Origin: Streptomyces sp. HmicA12
GTDB lineage: Bacteria; Actinomycetota; Actinomycetes; Streptomycetales; Streptomycetaceae
Assembly (NCBI RefSeq): GCF_000373565.1
Contig: NZ_KB891803.1
Span: 103-64,102 of the forward strand
Direction: 5' to 3'
DNA: 64,000 nt
The position numbers were made by a program, and so were the translations under genes. This document shows, in pieces, positions 16,087-25,118 of the stretch; position 1 is the first letter of the stretch; every line of letters begins with the position of its first letter. The notes beneath the pieces are model-generated. The model was not told where the DNA came from. It did not search any database and worked only from the letters and a program-made list of their open reading frames with translations.

Positions 16087-16584
16087 TCAGGCGGGTCGCG
16101 GCAGTGGGTGGTTCTCGATGCCGAGCGGCGCGGGGCCGCGGAATTCCTCACTCCGCTGCTCGTACGCCCGGAGGCGCTCGCGCAGCGCGTGCAGTCGACG
16201 GCTCGTCTCGTACAGATAGCGGACCTTCGTCCGCATCACCCAGGGATCTATCGGCTTGACGACGTAGTCGGCGACGCCGAGTTCATAGGCCTGCGCGGCC
16301 AGGGTGGGATCCTGGCCCGCGCCGGTGATCATCATGATCGGTATGTCCTGCGTCTGCTCCAGGCGCGTCATGTACTGCGCGACCTCGAAGCCGCTGAAGT
16401 CGGGCATCAGGACATCGAGCAGAACCACGGCGACGCCGCCGCGCAGCACCGTCTTGAGGGCGTCGTCACCGGAGTTGGCCCGGTCCATCGGGTACCCGAG
16501 CGGAGCGAGCGCGCTCTCCATCGCGAAGAGTGTGTCGTCGCGGTCGTCGACGACGAGGATCTTGGGCCGTGCAACGGTGGGCAT
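16087..16584 (-). CDS. Single-domain response regulator (orphan receiver)
   Basis: 165-residue receiver protein. The acidic pair Asp13-Asp14, phospho-acceptor Asp57 (VVLLDVLMP), Thr87 and Lys110 (VADYVVKPID) are all present. The remaining ~45 residues form a helical, coiled-coil-like tail (RTKVRYLYETSRRLHALRER) with no DNA-binding domain. It therefore acts by protein contact, e.g. in a phosphorelay or anti-sigma pathway. No histidine kinase is nearby. ATG 16584 is the only good start. Confidence 0.88.
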   Translation of the reverse strand: MPTVARPKILVVDDRDDTLFAMESALAPLGYPMDRANSGDDALKTVLRGGVAVVLLDVLMPDFSGFEVAQYMTRLEQTQDIPIMMITGAGQDPTLAAQAYELGVADYVVKPIDPWVMRTKVRYLYETSRRLHALRERLRAYEQRSEEFRGPAPLGIENHPLPRPA

Positions 16585-16595
16585 GGTCAGGGCCT

Positions 16596-16634
16596 CCCCT
16601 CGTCGGCACCGCCAGCATATGCCGGAACGAGGGG
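16596..16634 (-). terminator. Stem-loop between 52-residue ORF and receiver gene
   Basis: CCCCTCGT (16596-16603) pairs with ACGAGGGG (16627-16634) around a 23-base spacer that can itself fold (CGGCA / TGCCG). It lies after the small ORF and before the receiver start on the same strand, so it may terminate the first message or shape the leader of the second. Confidence 0.4.
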
Positions 16635-16649
16635 GATGGAAGAGGCTGT

Positions 16650-16808
16650 TCAGTCCTCTCCACGCACCAGATTCCAGTCAGGATCCCGTTCGTGGTCGGG
16701 CCCGGACGGTTCGCGCGTGTCGCGGCGGGCCGGGCGGCAGGTGCGGATCCGGCCCTTGACCTCGTGCTTGGTCTCGGCCGGGTGGGGTGGTCGCACGGTG
16801 CCGTTCAT
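16650..16808 (-). CDS. Small hypothetical protein, 52 residues
   Basis: A 52-residue, highly charged ORF (HPAETKHEVKGRIRTCRPAR, DPDWNLVRGED). ATG 16808 is preceded by GAAAGGA at a proper distance and a promoter-like A+T-rich stretch with two GTCTACAA repeats (16841-16863). No membrane segment and no known motif; one cysteine. Coding is supported by the ribosome-binding site and codon bias but is not certain. Confidence 0.5.
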   Translation of the reverse strand: MNGTVRPPHPAETKHEVKGRIRTCRPARRDTREPSGPDHERDPDWNLVRGED

Positions 16809-17021
16809 GATCGGTCCTTTCTTCGGCCGAATTCGATCGAATTGACTTGTAGACGGCTTTGTAGACGCCCTCTTGATGCCACGAGATGCAATTGATCGAC
16901 CGGTTGTGTTCATGAATGAGCGCTTCCGGGGCAACCGGTGCTCCCGAGAAGGGAGTTGTCGAGCGCTCCGTCCTCGATGCCGGGTACCCCCACGGGGGCG
17001 TGGGAATCGCCGCCGTCAGTA

Positions 17022-17048
17022 CGGGGCCCGCACGTGCCCCGGGCCCCG
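17022..17048 (-). terminator. Hairpin after CDF transporter gene
   Basis: CGGGGCCCG (17022-17030) pairs perfectly with CGGGCCCCG (17040-17048) around a 9-base loop, directly beyond the stop of the leftward CDF gene. A nine-pair all-G/C stem is a good Streptomyces terminator. Confidence 0.7.
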
Positions 17049-17056
17049 ACGTCGTG

Positions 17057-17986
17057 TCAGTGGCGTACGCCCTGGGGCGCCTCCACCACGTCCAGGAACA
17101 CCTGATCCGCCTCGGGCCACCGCTCCCGCACCTCGCCCTTGATGCGCTCGCTCACCAGCTCCAGGCGCTCGCTGTCGATGCCGGGTGCGAGGTCGATCCG
17201 GGCCGCGACCAGGGTCGAGTCCATGCCGAGGCGCATCGTGTGCAGGGCCGCCACGTAGTCGATCTCGTCCTGTGCGTCCAGGAGTTCGTGGATGCCGCTG
17301 CGCAGGTCCGGGTCGACGGCCTCGCCGATCAGCTGGTCGCGGGCGCTGCGGCCCAGGCCGTAGGCCACGTACACCAGGAGCAGGCCGATCACGAGGGACG
17401 CGCCCGCCTCCCACTCGATGTGGCCCGTCACCATGTGCAGCGCCATGCCGCCCGCGGCGAGCAGGACGCCGAGCACCGCCGTGCTGTCCTCGGCGAGGAC
17501 CGTGCGCAGTGCCGGGTCGGAGCCGATGCCGTCGCCGGGCTGCGCCCTGACCTGGTGCACGGCCCGGATCAGCGAACTGCCCTCGGCGACCAGGGCGACG
17601 CCGAGCACGGCGAGGCCCACGACGTAGCCCGTGTGCGACTCCTCCTGGCCGCCCGAGGTGAACGCCTCGAACGCCTGGAAGAAGGAGAAGCAGCCGCCCA
17701 TCACGAAGATGCCGACAGCGGCGAGCAGCGACCAGAAGAACCGCTCCTTGCCGTAGCCGAACGGATGCTTGCGGTCCGCGGGCTTGCGGCTGCGGTGCAG
17801 AGCCGCGAGGAGGAAGACCTCGTTGAGGCTGTCGGCCACCGAATGCGCGGCCTCCGAGAGGAGCGCGGGCGACGTCGCGATCAGACCGCCGACCGCCTTC
17901 GCCACGGCGATCACCAGATTGGCGCCGAGCGCCACCAGGACCGTGAGCCGGGTCTTGCGGTCCTCTTCGCTTGCTTTCTCTGTCAC
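17057..17986 (-). CDS. Cation diffusion facilitator (CDF) metal exporter
   Basis: 309-residue CDF-family proton-coupled exporter of divalent metals (Zn, Fe, Mn or Co). The metal-site helix LLSEAAHSVADSLNE supplies the His-x3-Asp pair, followed by the family motif HPFGYGKERFFW. Six membrane segments precede a cytoplasmic domain (VDPDLRSGIHELLDAQDEID ... LAPGIDSERLELVSERIKGE). Start is GTG 17986. Metal specificity cannot be read. Divergent from a tiny membrane protein gene. Confidence 0.88.
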   Translation of the reverse strand: MTEKASEEDRKTRLTVLVALGANLVIAVAKAVGGLIATSPALLSEAAHSVADSLNEVFLLAALHRSRKPADRKHPFGYGKERFFWSLLAAVGIFVMGGCFSFFQAFEAFTSGGQEESHTGYVVGLAVLGVALVAEGSSLIRAVHQVRAQPGDGIGSDPALRTVLAEDSTAVLGVLLAAGGMALHMVTGHIEWEAGASLVIGLLLVYVAYGLGRSARDQLIGEAVDPDLRSGIHELLDAQDEIDYVAALHTMRLGMDSTLVAARIDLAPGIDSERLELVSERIKGEVRERWPEADQVFLDVVEAPQGVRH

Positions 17987-18047
17987 GTCAACTCGCAGTG
18001 TATGAGGGTTGGTTGTGGGCACTCGGCCGGCCCGGGAGGTGCTGACC

Positions 18048-18218
18048 ATGATGGCTGTTCTGTTGGTTCTCCTGCTCGCACTGATCCTCTTCGGTGCCGG
18101 GTTCGCGCTGAAGGTCCTTTGGTGGGTGGCGCTGGCCGTACTGGTCGTCTGGCTGCTCGGGTTCGTGATGCGCGGCACGACAACGAGCGGTTCGAGGTCG
18201 CGTTGGTACCGGTGGTGA
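18048..18218 (+). CDS. Small hydrophobic membrane protein, 56 residues
   Basis: 56-residue protein made almost entirely of two hydrophobic stretches (VLLVLLLALILFGAGFALKV; VLWWVALAVLVVWLLGFVM) and a short Ser/Arg-rich tail ending RWYRW. It resembles the small 'hydrophobic protein' family widespread in Streptomyces. ATG 18048 follows GGGAGG at eight bases. Likely a membrane stress peptide; function unknown. Confidence 0.75.
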   Translation: MMAVLLVLLLALILFGAGFALKVLWWVALAVLVVWLLGFVMRGTTTSGSRSRWYRW

Positions 18219-18443
18219 GTAGCCGGGGTGCGTGGCCGTAAACCCCGGAGAGTTCCTGGATACCGCGGTGGGAGAGGGCGCCGTCGTCCACCCGGTCGAC
18301 GGCGCCCGTCCGCCGTCCGCCCCGCTCGTCGCCGACGGCACCGCCCACCCGTCCTGACCGTCCCGGCCTCGCCGACCGCGCGGCGAGCCATCTGACGGGG
18401 GGCGCCCGCGCGGTCCGCCGGGCCCCCGACACCCCGGTGCGCC

Positions 18444-19580
18444 ATGAACACCGCCAAACCCGCCCCGACCACCTGCCTCCCCGTGCAGGCACTCACCGCG
18501 TCCGCCCGCACCGTCCCCACCGACGCCCCGGAGGCCGACGCCACCCTCGCCTGGGACACCACCACGGTCGTCCTCGTCGAGGCGCGCGCCGCCGACGGCA
18601 CGACCGGCATCGGCTGGACCTACGCGCCGGCCGCCGCCACCGACGTCGTACGTGACCAACTCGCCCACCGGATCACAGGGCAGGACGCCTTCGACATCCC
18701 CGCGGCCCATGAGCGCATGTGCCGCGCTGTGCGCGACGCGGGTCGCTCCGGCATCGCCTCCTGCGCCCTCTCCGCCGTCGACCTAGCCCTGTGGGACCTC
18801 AAGGCGCGGCTCATGGACCTCCCCCTCGTCCGACTGCTCGGCGCGGCCCGCGCGACGGTGCCCGTCTACGGCAGCGGCGGCTTCACCACGTACCACGACA
18901 CCCATCTGACCGCCCAGCTCAGCGGCTGGGTGCACGGCCGGCACATCCCCCGCGTGAAGATCAAGACGGGGGAGGGACGGGGCCGGGCGGCCCCCGCGAC
19001 CTCCAGCGGGTCCGCCACGCCCGCCACGTCATCGGGCCGCAGGCGGAGCTGTACGTCGAGCGGCGGCTACAACCGCAAACAGGCGGTGCGGATCGGTGAG
19101 GCGCTCGTGACCCAGCAGGTCGGCTGGTTCGAGGAACCGGTGTCCCGCGACGACCTCACCGGCCTGCGCCTCGTCCGCGACGCCCTCGTCTGCGACGTCA
19201 CCGCCGGCGGGCACGGCCACGACCTGCCCTGTTTCGCCCGCATGACCGGCGCGGGCGCCGTCGACTGCCTCCAGGTCGACATCACCCGCTGCGGCGGCGT
19301 CACGGAGTTCCTGCGCGCGGCCGACCTAGCCCAGGCGCACGGCCTGGAGGTCTCGGCCCACGGCGCCCCGCACGCCCACGCGGACGTCGCGGCCTGCGTG
19401 CCGAACCTGCGGCACATGGAGTGGTTCCACGACCACGTGCGGATCGAGTCGATGTTCTTCGGAGGGGTCCTCGACCCGGCGGGCCGCGAGGTGCGGCCGG
19501 GGGAGAACGGACCCGGGCACGGGCTGGTGCTGCGCGGCGAGGAGATCGAGGACTCCGCCTGGCCTGAACCGGGCGGGTAA
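18444..19580 (+). pseudogene. Decayed enolase-superfamily gene (mandelate racemase type)
   Basis: The frame stays open for 378 codons but is damaged. Both ends match an enolase-superfamily sugar-acid dehydratase/racemase: an N-terminal cap, the catalytic KxK (RVKIKTGEG), FEEPVSRDDLTGLR, and a C-terminal barrel. Between 18985 and 19065 the family sequence continues in another frame (RDLQRVRHARHVIGPQAELYV) and returns at GGYNRKQ, so two compensating indels are present. The second removes the VDANGGY segment with the first metal-binding Asp. The third ligand position, normally AGEYGYDL, reads AGGHGHDL. An inactive pseudogene is most likely; sequencing error could explain the indels but not the lost Glu. 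Confidence 0.7.
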
Positions 19581-19600
19581 CGACCACGGCGCCGGGTACC
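19581..19600 (+). promoter_or_regulatory. Possible SigB-type promoter for hemerythrin gene
   Basis: GGGTAC (19594-19599) stands about 15 bases after GGGT (19575-19578), resembling the GNNT-N14-16-GGGTA stress-sigma pattern in Streptomyces. The likely start point would be ~30 bases before the ATG. By-eye match only. Confidence 0.3.
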
Positions 19601-19635
19601 CGCCCGCTCCGCACCCGAGACGAGAGGCAGAGCCC

Positions 19636-20184
19636 ATGGCATCCCACGACGTGGTGGAACTGCTGACGCAGCAACACGTCAGGATCCGCTCGCTGTTCGA
19701 GGAGGTGGCCAACACCAAGGGAGAGGAGCGCGCACAGCACTTCCACGACCTCGTGCGGCTGCTGGCGGTGCACGAGACCGCCGAGGAAGAGGTCGTGCAC
19801 CCCTTCGCGCGCAAGAACATCGACGGCGGCGAACTCGTCGTCAAGGACCGCATCGAGGAGGAGGAGAAGGCCAAGCGCGTCCTGTCGCAGCTCGACGACA
19901 TGGACCCCGACTCCCCGCAGTTCCTCGACCGGTTCACCTCCCTGCGCGAGGACGTCCTCGCGCACGCCGACAACGAGGAGCGCTACGAGTTCGCGCACCT
20001 CAGGGAGGTCGCCGACAAGGGCAAACTGGAGAACCTCGGCCGCGCGGTGAAGGCCGCCGAGGCCGTCGCCCCGACCCGCCCGCACCCCGGGGCCGACACC
20101 GCGGTGAAGAACGTCGCCGTGGCGCCCGTGGCGACGTTCGTCGACCGCACCAGGGACGCCATCCGCAAGGTGACGGGCACCTGA
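19636..20184 (+). CDS. Hemerythrin-like HHE domain protein
   Basis: 182-residue soluble protein with a four-helix hemerythrin/HHE domain. Candidate di-iron ligands are His14 (LLTQQHVRIRSLFEE), the His in HDLVRLLAVHETAEEE with its Glu residues, VHPFAR, and AHADNEERYEFAHL. Such proteins bind O2/NO or act in redox and stress protection. The last ~40 residues (ADTAVKNVAVAPVATFVDRT) are outside the domain. ATG 19636 follows AGAGGC. A strong terminator follows at 20206. Confidence 0.85.
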   Translation: MASHDVVELLTQQHVRIRSLFEEVANTKGEERAQHFHDLVRLLAVHETAEEEVVHPFARKNIDGGELVVKDRIEEEEKAKRVLSQLDDMDPDSPQFLDRFTSLREDVLAHADNEERYEFAHLREVADKGKLENLGRAVKAAEAVAPTRPHPGADTAVKNVAVAPVATFVDRTRDAIRKVTGT

Positions 20185-20205
20185 GCGGCCGACGCCGACG
20201 AGCAG

Positions 20206-20234
20206 GTGCGGGGCGCCGTCACGGCGCCCCGCAC
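20206..20234. terminator. Bidirectional terminator between hemerythrin and alpha-mannosidase genes
   Basis: GTGCGGGGCGCCGT (20206-20219) and ACGGCGCCCCGCAC (20221-20234) form an almost loop-less 14-base perfect inverted repeat; in RNA the inner pairs open to a loop of about 5-7 bases. It lies between two convergent stops (20184 and 20245). Confidence 0.85.
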
Positions 20235-20244
20235 TCCCGTGCCG

Positions 20245-23200
20245 TCAGCCGCGCGCCAGCCGCACCGTGACCAGCTGGAAGGGGCGCAGGTCGAACGACA
20301 GGTTCGCCACGTCCGGCTCCGGTTCGGCCACCGGGCGCTCCAGCAGATCGCAGCGCACCGCCCGCGCCGCCTCGAAACCGGGGCTCAGGCGGACCCTGGC
20401 GCGGCCGCCCTCCGCCTCGTAGAAGCGGACCACGACATCGCCCGAGCCGTCGTCGGCGAGCTTGACCGCGCTGAGCACGACCGCGTCCTGGTCGACGGTC
20501 ACCAGCGGCGCGACCCCGTCCCCGGCCGCGCCGTCCACCACCCGCTCCGGCAGGGACAGCGCCGCGCCCTCCCGGACCGCGTCGCCCACCGCGGCGCCGG
20601 GCACCAGGGCGTGCCGGAAGCGGTGCGTGCCCTGGTCCGTCTCCGGGTCGGGGAAGCGCGGGGCGCGCAGCAGTGACGCGCGCACGGTCGTCGTCGTGCC
20701 GCGGTCGTCGGGGGCCTCGCGGACCGTGCGGGTCACGTCGTGGCCGTACGTGGACGCGGTGACCACGGCGACACCCCAGCCGGGCTCGGCCAGGTGCACG
20801 AACCGGTGGTTGCAGGCCTCGAAGCGGGCCGCCTCCCAGCTCGTGTTGGTGTGCGTCGGCCGGTGGACGTGCCCGAACTGGGTCTCCGACGCGTACCGTT
20901 CGGCGTGCACGTCCAGCGGGAACGCCAGCTTCAGGAACTTCTCCGTCTCGTGCCACTCCACCTCGGTCGCGAGGTCGAGGCGCCCGGATCCGGCGGCGAG
21001 CGTGAAGGTCTGGACGGCCGTGGACTCGCCGAAGGAGCGGGCGACCCGCACCCCGTCGCCGGTCGCGGTGAGCGCGTCGACGCCGGTGAGGTCGGTGGCG
21101 GTGTTGCGGTAGAACTTGTCGACGTCCCAGGCGTCCCACTTGTTCGGCAGGTCCGGGTGGAGCTGCAGCAGACCCGCCGGGCGGCCCGGAGCGAGGGTCT
21201 CGCGGCCGCTCGCCAGATGCACCAGCGAGACGATCAGACCGCGGCCGTCGATCTCGGCCCGCAGAAGCCCGTTGTCCAGGACGAAGCCGCCGCCCTCGCG
21301 CGCGTGGACGTCCGTCGCCGGGCCGTCCCCCTCGGCGGAGCCCGTCGCGCCGAGCGCCGGAACCGCACGGCGCGCGTGCGGAGCCGAGTTGAAGCGCAGC
21401 ACGCCCGTGCCCGTCCCGGCCAGCGCGCGCTGAGCCGCCTCGATGATCTGCTCCAGCTCGGCCGTGACCCGCGCGTACGTGGCGCGCGCCTCCCGGTGCA
21501 CCCAGGCGATCGAGGAGCCGGGCAGGATGTCGTGGAACTGGTGCAGCAGCACCGTCTTCCACAGCCGGTCCAACTCCTCGTACGGATAAGGGAATCCGCA
21601 GCGCACCGCCGCTGTCGACGCCCACACCTCCGCCTCCTGGAGCAGCCGTTCGCAGCGCCGGTTGCCCTGCTTGGTCTGCGCCTGGCTGGTCAGTGTGGCC
21701 CGGTGGAGTTCCAGGTACAGCTCGCCGACCCACACCGGGGGCTCGGCGTACTCGGCCTCCGCCTTCGCGAAGAACGCCGCGGGGGCCTCCCACTCCACCG
21801 TGGGCGAACCGTCCAGGGATCGCAGCCGCTTGGACCGCGCCACCATCTCGCGCGTGGTGCCGCCCCCTCCGTCGCCGAAACCGGTCGGCGCGAGGGACCG
21901 GGTGGCACGCCCCTTGTCCTTGAAGTTCCGCTCCGCGTGGGCGAGTTCACGGCCCTCCATCGCGCAGTTGTACGTGTCGACGGGCGGGAAGTGCGTGAGG
22001 ATCCGCGTCCCGTCGATGCCCTCCCAGTCGAAGGTGTGGTGCGGGAAGGAGTTCGTCTGCGACCAGGAGATCTTCTGCGTCAGCAGCCACTTCGAACCGG
22101 CCTCGCGAATGATCTGCGGGAGGCCGGCCGCGAAACCGAAGGTGTCCGGCAGCCACACCTCCTCGTTCTCGATCCCGAACTCCTCCAGGAAGAACCGCTT
22201 GCCGTGCACGAACTGACGGGCCATCGCCTCCGAGCCCGGCATGTTGGTGTCCGACTCCACCCACATGCCGCCCGTCGGCACGAACCGCCCCTCCGCGACG
22301 GCCTTCTTGACCTTCGCGTAGACCTCGGGCCGGTGCTCCTTGATCCAGGCCAGCTGCTGCGCCTGCGACATCGTGAAGACGAACTCCGGTTCCGATTCCA
22401 GGAGTTGCGTCATGTTCGACGCCGTGCGGGCCACCTTGCGCACCGTCTCGCGCAGCGGCCACAGCCACGCCGAGTCGATGTGCGCGTGGCCGACCGCGCT
22501 GATCCGGTGCGCGGACGGGCCGGCCGGAACGGCGAGCGCCGGTGCGAGGGCGTCGCGCGCGGCCTGCGCGGTGGCGTTCACGTCGCCGAGGTCCACCGCG
22601 TCGAGGGCCGCCTCCACCGCGTGCAGGATCTCCCAGCGGCGGGCCCGGTCCAGCGGCAGCTCGGCCATCAGCTGGCCGAGCACCTCCAGGTCGTGCACCA
22701 GCTCCCACACCGTCTCGTCGAAGACGGCCAGCTCGACCCGGCCCAGGGTGTAGATCGGGTCGCTGCCCGCGGTGTCCAGGTCGCCGAGCCAGGTGGGCCT
22801 GAAGGCACGGGAGTTGAAGAAGCCGGGGTTCGACGCCGCCTCGACGCGCAGCTCCACCTCCTCCCCGCCGGCCACCGGGGCGCCGACCCGCACCCAGTGA
22901 TTGCGCGGGTGCAGCCCCTTGACCGGCGTCCCGTCCGGCTCGTAGACGAGGCCCTCGCACTGGAAGCCGGGGCCGCCGTGGCCGTCGAAGCCCAGGTCGA
23001 TCAGCGCCTCCACGGTTCGTCCCGCCCACTCCTCGGGAACCGTGCCGGTCACGGTGAACCAGCTGGTGCCCCAGGGCCGCCCCCACCGGGCGCCCTCGTC
23101 GATCGGCAGGGTGGGCGCCGCGAGCCCCTCGTCGACCGGCACCGGCTCGGCCGGCGCGTGCCACACCCGCACCTCCAGCGGCACGGACCGCGGGTACACG

Positions 23201-23268
23201 GCGGGCCGGATGCGCTCCTCCAGCACACGCCGGAGTCGGTCCTCGACGAGCGAACGGTCGTCATGCAT
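20245..23268 (-). CDS. Alpha-mannosidase, glycoside hydrolase family 38
   Basis: 1007-residue cytoplasmic GH38 enzyme that removes alpha-linked mannose. After a ~250-residue N-terminal beta domain, the catalytic zinc motif HAHIDSAWLWPLRET and the nucleophile segment EVWLPDTFGFAAGLPQI (Asp of PDTFG) are intact. MWVESDTNMPGSEAM and the C-terminal beta-sandwich (LARGxxx end) complete the family layout. No signal peptide. Its start (ATG 23268) lies 72 bases beyond the stop of a leftward family-5 binding protein gene, so the two may be co-transcribed. Substrate is probably a mannoside imported by the adjacent transporter. Confidence 0.92.
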   Translation of the reverse strand: MHDDRSLVEDRLRRVLEERIRPAVYPRSVPLEVRVWHAPAEPVPVDEGLAAPTLPIDEGARWGRPWGTSWFTVTGTVPEEWAGRTVEALIDLGFDGHGGPGFQCEGLVYEPDGTPVKGLHPRNHWVRVGAPVAGGEEVELRVEAASNPGFFNSRAFRPTWLGDLDTAGSDPIYTLGRVELAVFDETVWELVHDLEVLGQLMAELPLDRARRWEILHAVEAALDAVDLGDVNATAQAARDALAPALAVPAGPSAHRISAVGHAHIDSAWLWPLRETVRKVARTASNMTQLLESEPEFVFTMSQAQQLAWIKEHRPEVYAKVKKAVAEGRFVPTGGMWVESDTNMPGSEAMARQFVHGKRFFLEEFGIENEEVWLPDTFGFAAGLPQIIREAGSKWLLTQKISWSQTNSFPHHTFDWEGIDGTRILTHFPPVDTYNCAMEGRELAHAERNFKDKGRATRSLAPTGFGDGGGGTTREMVARSKRLRSLDGSPTVEWEAPAAFFAKAEAEYAEPPVWVGELYLELHRATLTSQAQTKQGNRRCERLLQEAEVWASTAAVRCGFPYPYEELDRLWKTVLLHQFHDILPGSSIAWVHREARATYARVTAELEQIIEAAQRALAGTGTGVLRFNSAPHARRAVPALGATGSAEGDGPATDVHAREGGGFVLDNGLLRAEIDGRGLIVSLVHLASGRETLAPGRPAGLLQLHPDLPNKWDAWDVDKFYRNTATDLTGVDALTATGDGVRVARSFGESTAVQTFTLAAGSGRLDLATEVEWHETEKFLKLAFPLDVHAERYASETQFGHVHRPTHTNTSWEAARFEACNHRFVHLAEPGWGVAVVTASTYGHDVTRTVREAPDDRGTTTTVRASLLRAPRFPDPETDQGTHRFRHALVPGAAVGDAVREGAALSLPERVVDGAAGDGVAPLVTVDQDAVVLSAVKLADDGSGDVVVRFYEAEGGRARVRLSPGFEAARAVRCDLLERPVAEPEPDVANLSFDLRPFQLVTVRLARG

Positions 23269-23340
23269 GGGCGGTGCATCTCCTGGGGGGTACGGGCTGG
23301 CTGTGAGCCGGGTGCGGGTGCGAGCGGGTGCTTCGGGCGC

Positions 23341-24936
23341 TCAGTCGTCGATCGTCGAGCGCACGGGGTTGATGTCCGCGTAACGGGAGTCCAGCGGATG
23401 GACGTCCGCCGAGTGCAGATAGATCGTGCGCGTGTGGAAGAGCGGCACGGTCGGCATGTCCTCGGCGATCAGGTCCTCGATCTCCTGGTAGGCGCGCGTG
23501 GCCTTCGCCGGGTCGGCGATCGCGTTGGCCTTCGCGAGCCTTCGGTCCACCTCGGGGTTGCGGTAGCCGGCCGAGTTGAAGTCGCCGTGCGAGGCGAAGA
23601 CCGGGCTGAGGTAGTCCTCCAGGGACGGGTAGTCGTGCCCCCAGCCCGACGAACGGACGCCGTCCAGCTGGTGCTTGGCCTGCAGCGCGCTGATGTCGCT
23701 GCCGGGCTTGCCGACGTAACTGATCCTCAGTCCGAGGTTCTGCCGCCACATGTTGCCGAGCGCCTCGGCGAACACCTGGTCGCCCGGGTTGTCACTGGCG
23801 TAGTAGATCTTGAGCTTGCCGCGGAAGCCGCCGGCCTCGCGCAGCAGCTTCTTCGCCTGCGTCACGTCGAACGTGCAGGCGGTGCAGGTGTGGTCGCGGT
23901 GCCCGTCCAGGGTCGGCGCGGTGAAGGACGTCGCGGGGACCGCGCCCGGCTTCAGCTTGGCGAGGGACTCCCGGTCCAGGGCGAGCGAGAGCGCGCGCCG
24001 CACCTTCGGGTCCTTGAACCCCGCGGTATTGACGGGGAGTTCGAGATAGCTGAGGTTCGGTGCGGCCTTGCCCTGGCTCCACTTGCCGGGCGCGTCCGTC
24101 TTGTACGAGTCGATCTTCGACGAGGGCAGGGCGGCGTAGTCCAGGTTGCCGGCCAGGAACTCGTTGTACGCGGTCTCCGGGTTGGAGAAGAAGCGGTACA
24201 CGAGCCGGTCCGCGTCGGGCGCGTCGTCGCCCGCGTAGTCCTTGTTGCGGACCATGCGGACGGGCCGGCCCGCCTTCCATGCGCCGTCGAGCTTGTAGGG
24301 GCCGTAACCGATGGGCCGGTGACTGAACTGGTCCGGGTCCTTCAGGGCCTCCTGCGACAGGGCCGCCAGGCCGTAGTAGCTGAGCGTCGTCGGGTAGGGC
24401 GAGAAGGGCGCCTTGAGGGTGACGGTGAAGGTGAGGTCGTCGACCACCTTCAGGCCGGACAGCGTCGTCGCCTTCGGCTTGCCCTCGGCCGGGTTGAGGT
24501 CCTCGTACCCCTGGACCTTCTGGAAGAAGCCGTTGTTGAGGTAGCCGTGCGGCCCGTACGCCGTGTAGTTCCAGGTGTCCACGAAGGACTTCGCGGTGAG
24601 CTTCTCGCCGTTCGTGAACGTCCACCCGGGCTTGATCCTGATCGTCCAGGTCTTGGCGTCCTTCGAGGTGACCGAGTCGGCGACGACGTTCACCAGCTTG
24701 CCGGACTTCTGGTCCACCCGGGTCAGCGGCGCCCACATGGCGAAGGCCAGCTGGATGTTGCTGGAGCTGTTGTCCTTCTCCGGGTTGATGGCCGCGATCT
24801 CTGTTCCGGTGGCCACCGTCAGCGTCCGGCCGGCCGCGCCGTCGCCCTTGTCGTCCGAGCCGCCACCGCATCCGACGGCGGTGAGGCCGAGCGCGGCAAC
24901 CGCCGCCACCGCTGCGCCTCTTCGTGTCCGGGCCAT
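23341..24936 (-). CDS. ABC transporter substrate-binding lipoprotein, family 5 (copy A)
   Basis: 531-residue extracellular solute-binding protein of the DppA/OppA class. A lipoprotein signal ends at the lipobox LTAVGC (Cys23). The family signature lies in the segment PLTRVDQKSGKLVNVVADSV. It binds peptides or, in some actinomycete relatives, oligosaccharides. It is closely related to copy B on the opposite strand, 292 bases away. One 176-base stretch (24560-24735) is identical to copy B except for one base. ATG 24936 follows a GGGAG. Downstream lies the alpha-mannosidase. Confidence 0.88.
   Translation of the reverse strand: MARTRRGAAVAAVAALGLTAVGCGGGSDDKGDGAAGRTLTVATGTEIAAINPEKDNSSSNIQLAFAMWAPLTRVDQKSGKLVNVVADSVTSKDAKTWTIRIKPGWTFTNGEKLTAKSFVDTWNYTAYGPHGYLNNGFFQKVQGYEDLNPAEGKPKATTLSGLKVVDDLTFTVTLKAPFSPYPTTLSYYGLAALSQEALKDPDQFSHRPIGYGPYKLDGAWKAGRPVRMVRNKDYAGDDAPDADRLVYRFFSNPETAYNEFLAGNLDYAALPSSKIDSYKTDAPGKWSQGKAAPNLSYLELPVNTAGFKDPKVRRALSLALDRESLAKLKPGAVPATSFTAPTLDGHRDHTCTACTFDVTQAKKLLREAGGFRGKLKIYYASDNPGDQVFAEALGNMWRQNLGLRISYVGKPGSDISALQAKHQLDGVRSSGWGHDYPSLEDYLSPVFASHGDFNSAGYRNPEVDRRLAKANAIADPAKATRAYQEIEDLIAEDMPTVPLFHTRTIYLHSADVHPLDSRYADINPVRSTIDD
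24560..24735. repeat. Inverted 176-base near-identical block, copy 1
   Basis: Reverse complement of 25436-25611 with a single mismatch (opposite position 25461). The protein sequences around it are clearly more diverged, so this block has been homogenised, probably by gene conversion. Paired with copy 2 it forms an inverted repeat with a 700-base centre. Confidence 0.85.
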
Positions 24937-25082
24937 GGGAACTCCCGTGCGTCCGGCCGGAATCGGTGCGACCCGGCGTGCCTGGCTGTCGGGCGGCGAC
25001 GCTAGGAACACGTTCGCCCGCGCGACAAGTCCCGTGTGCCGGACGTCCATTCAGAGCCCATCCGGACGGCGCGGCGGACGCG

Positions 25083-25104
25083 GGATGGACGCCGGATGGA
25101 CGCC
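25083..25104. repeat. Tandem 11-base direct repeat in divergent promoter region
   Basis: GGATGGACGCC occurs twice back to back (25083-25093 and 25094-25104), upstream of the copy B promoter. It may be a tandem activator or repressor site; the period is close to one helical turn. Confidence 0.5.
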
Positions 25105-25118
25105 GTACAGGGCCTCCC

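Noticed and set aside
20740..25005. A 1421-codon open frame on the plus strand
   Set aside because: It runs antisense through the GH38 and binding-protein genes and across their intergenic gap; composition is typical of an antisense shadow.
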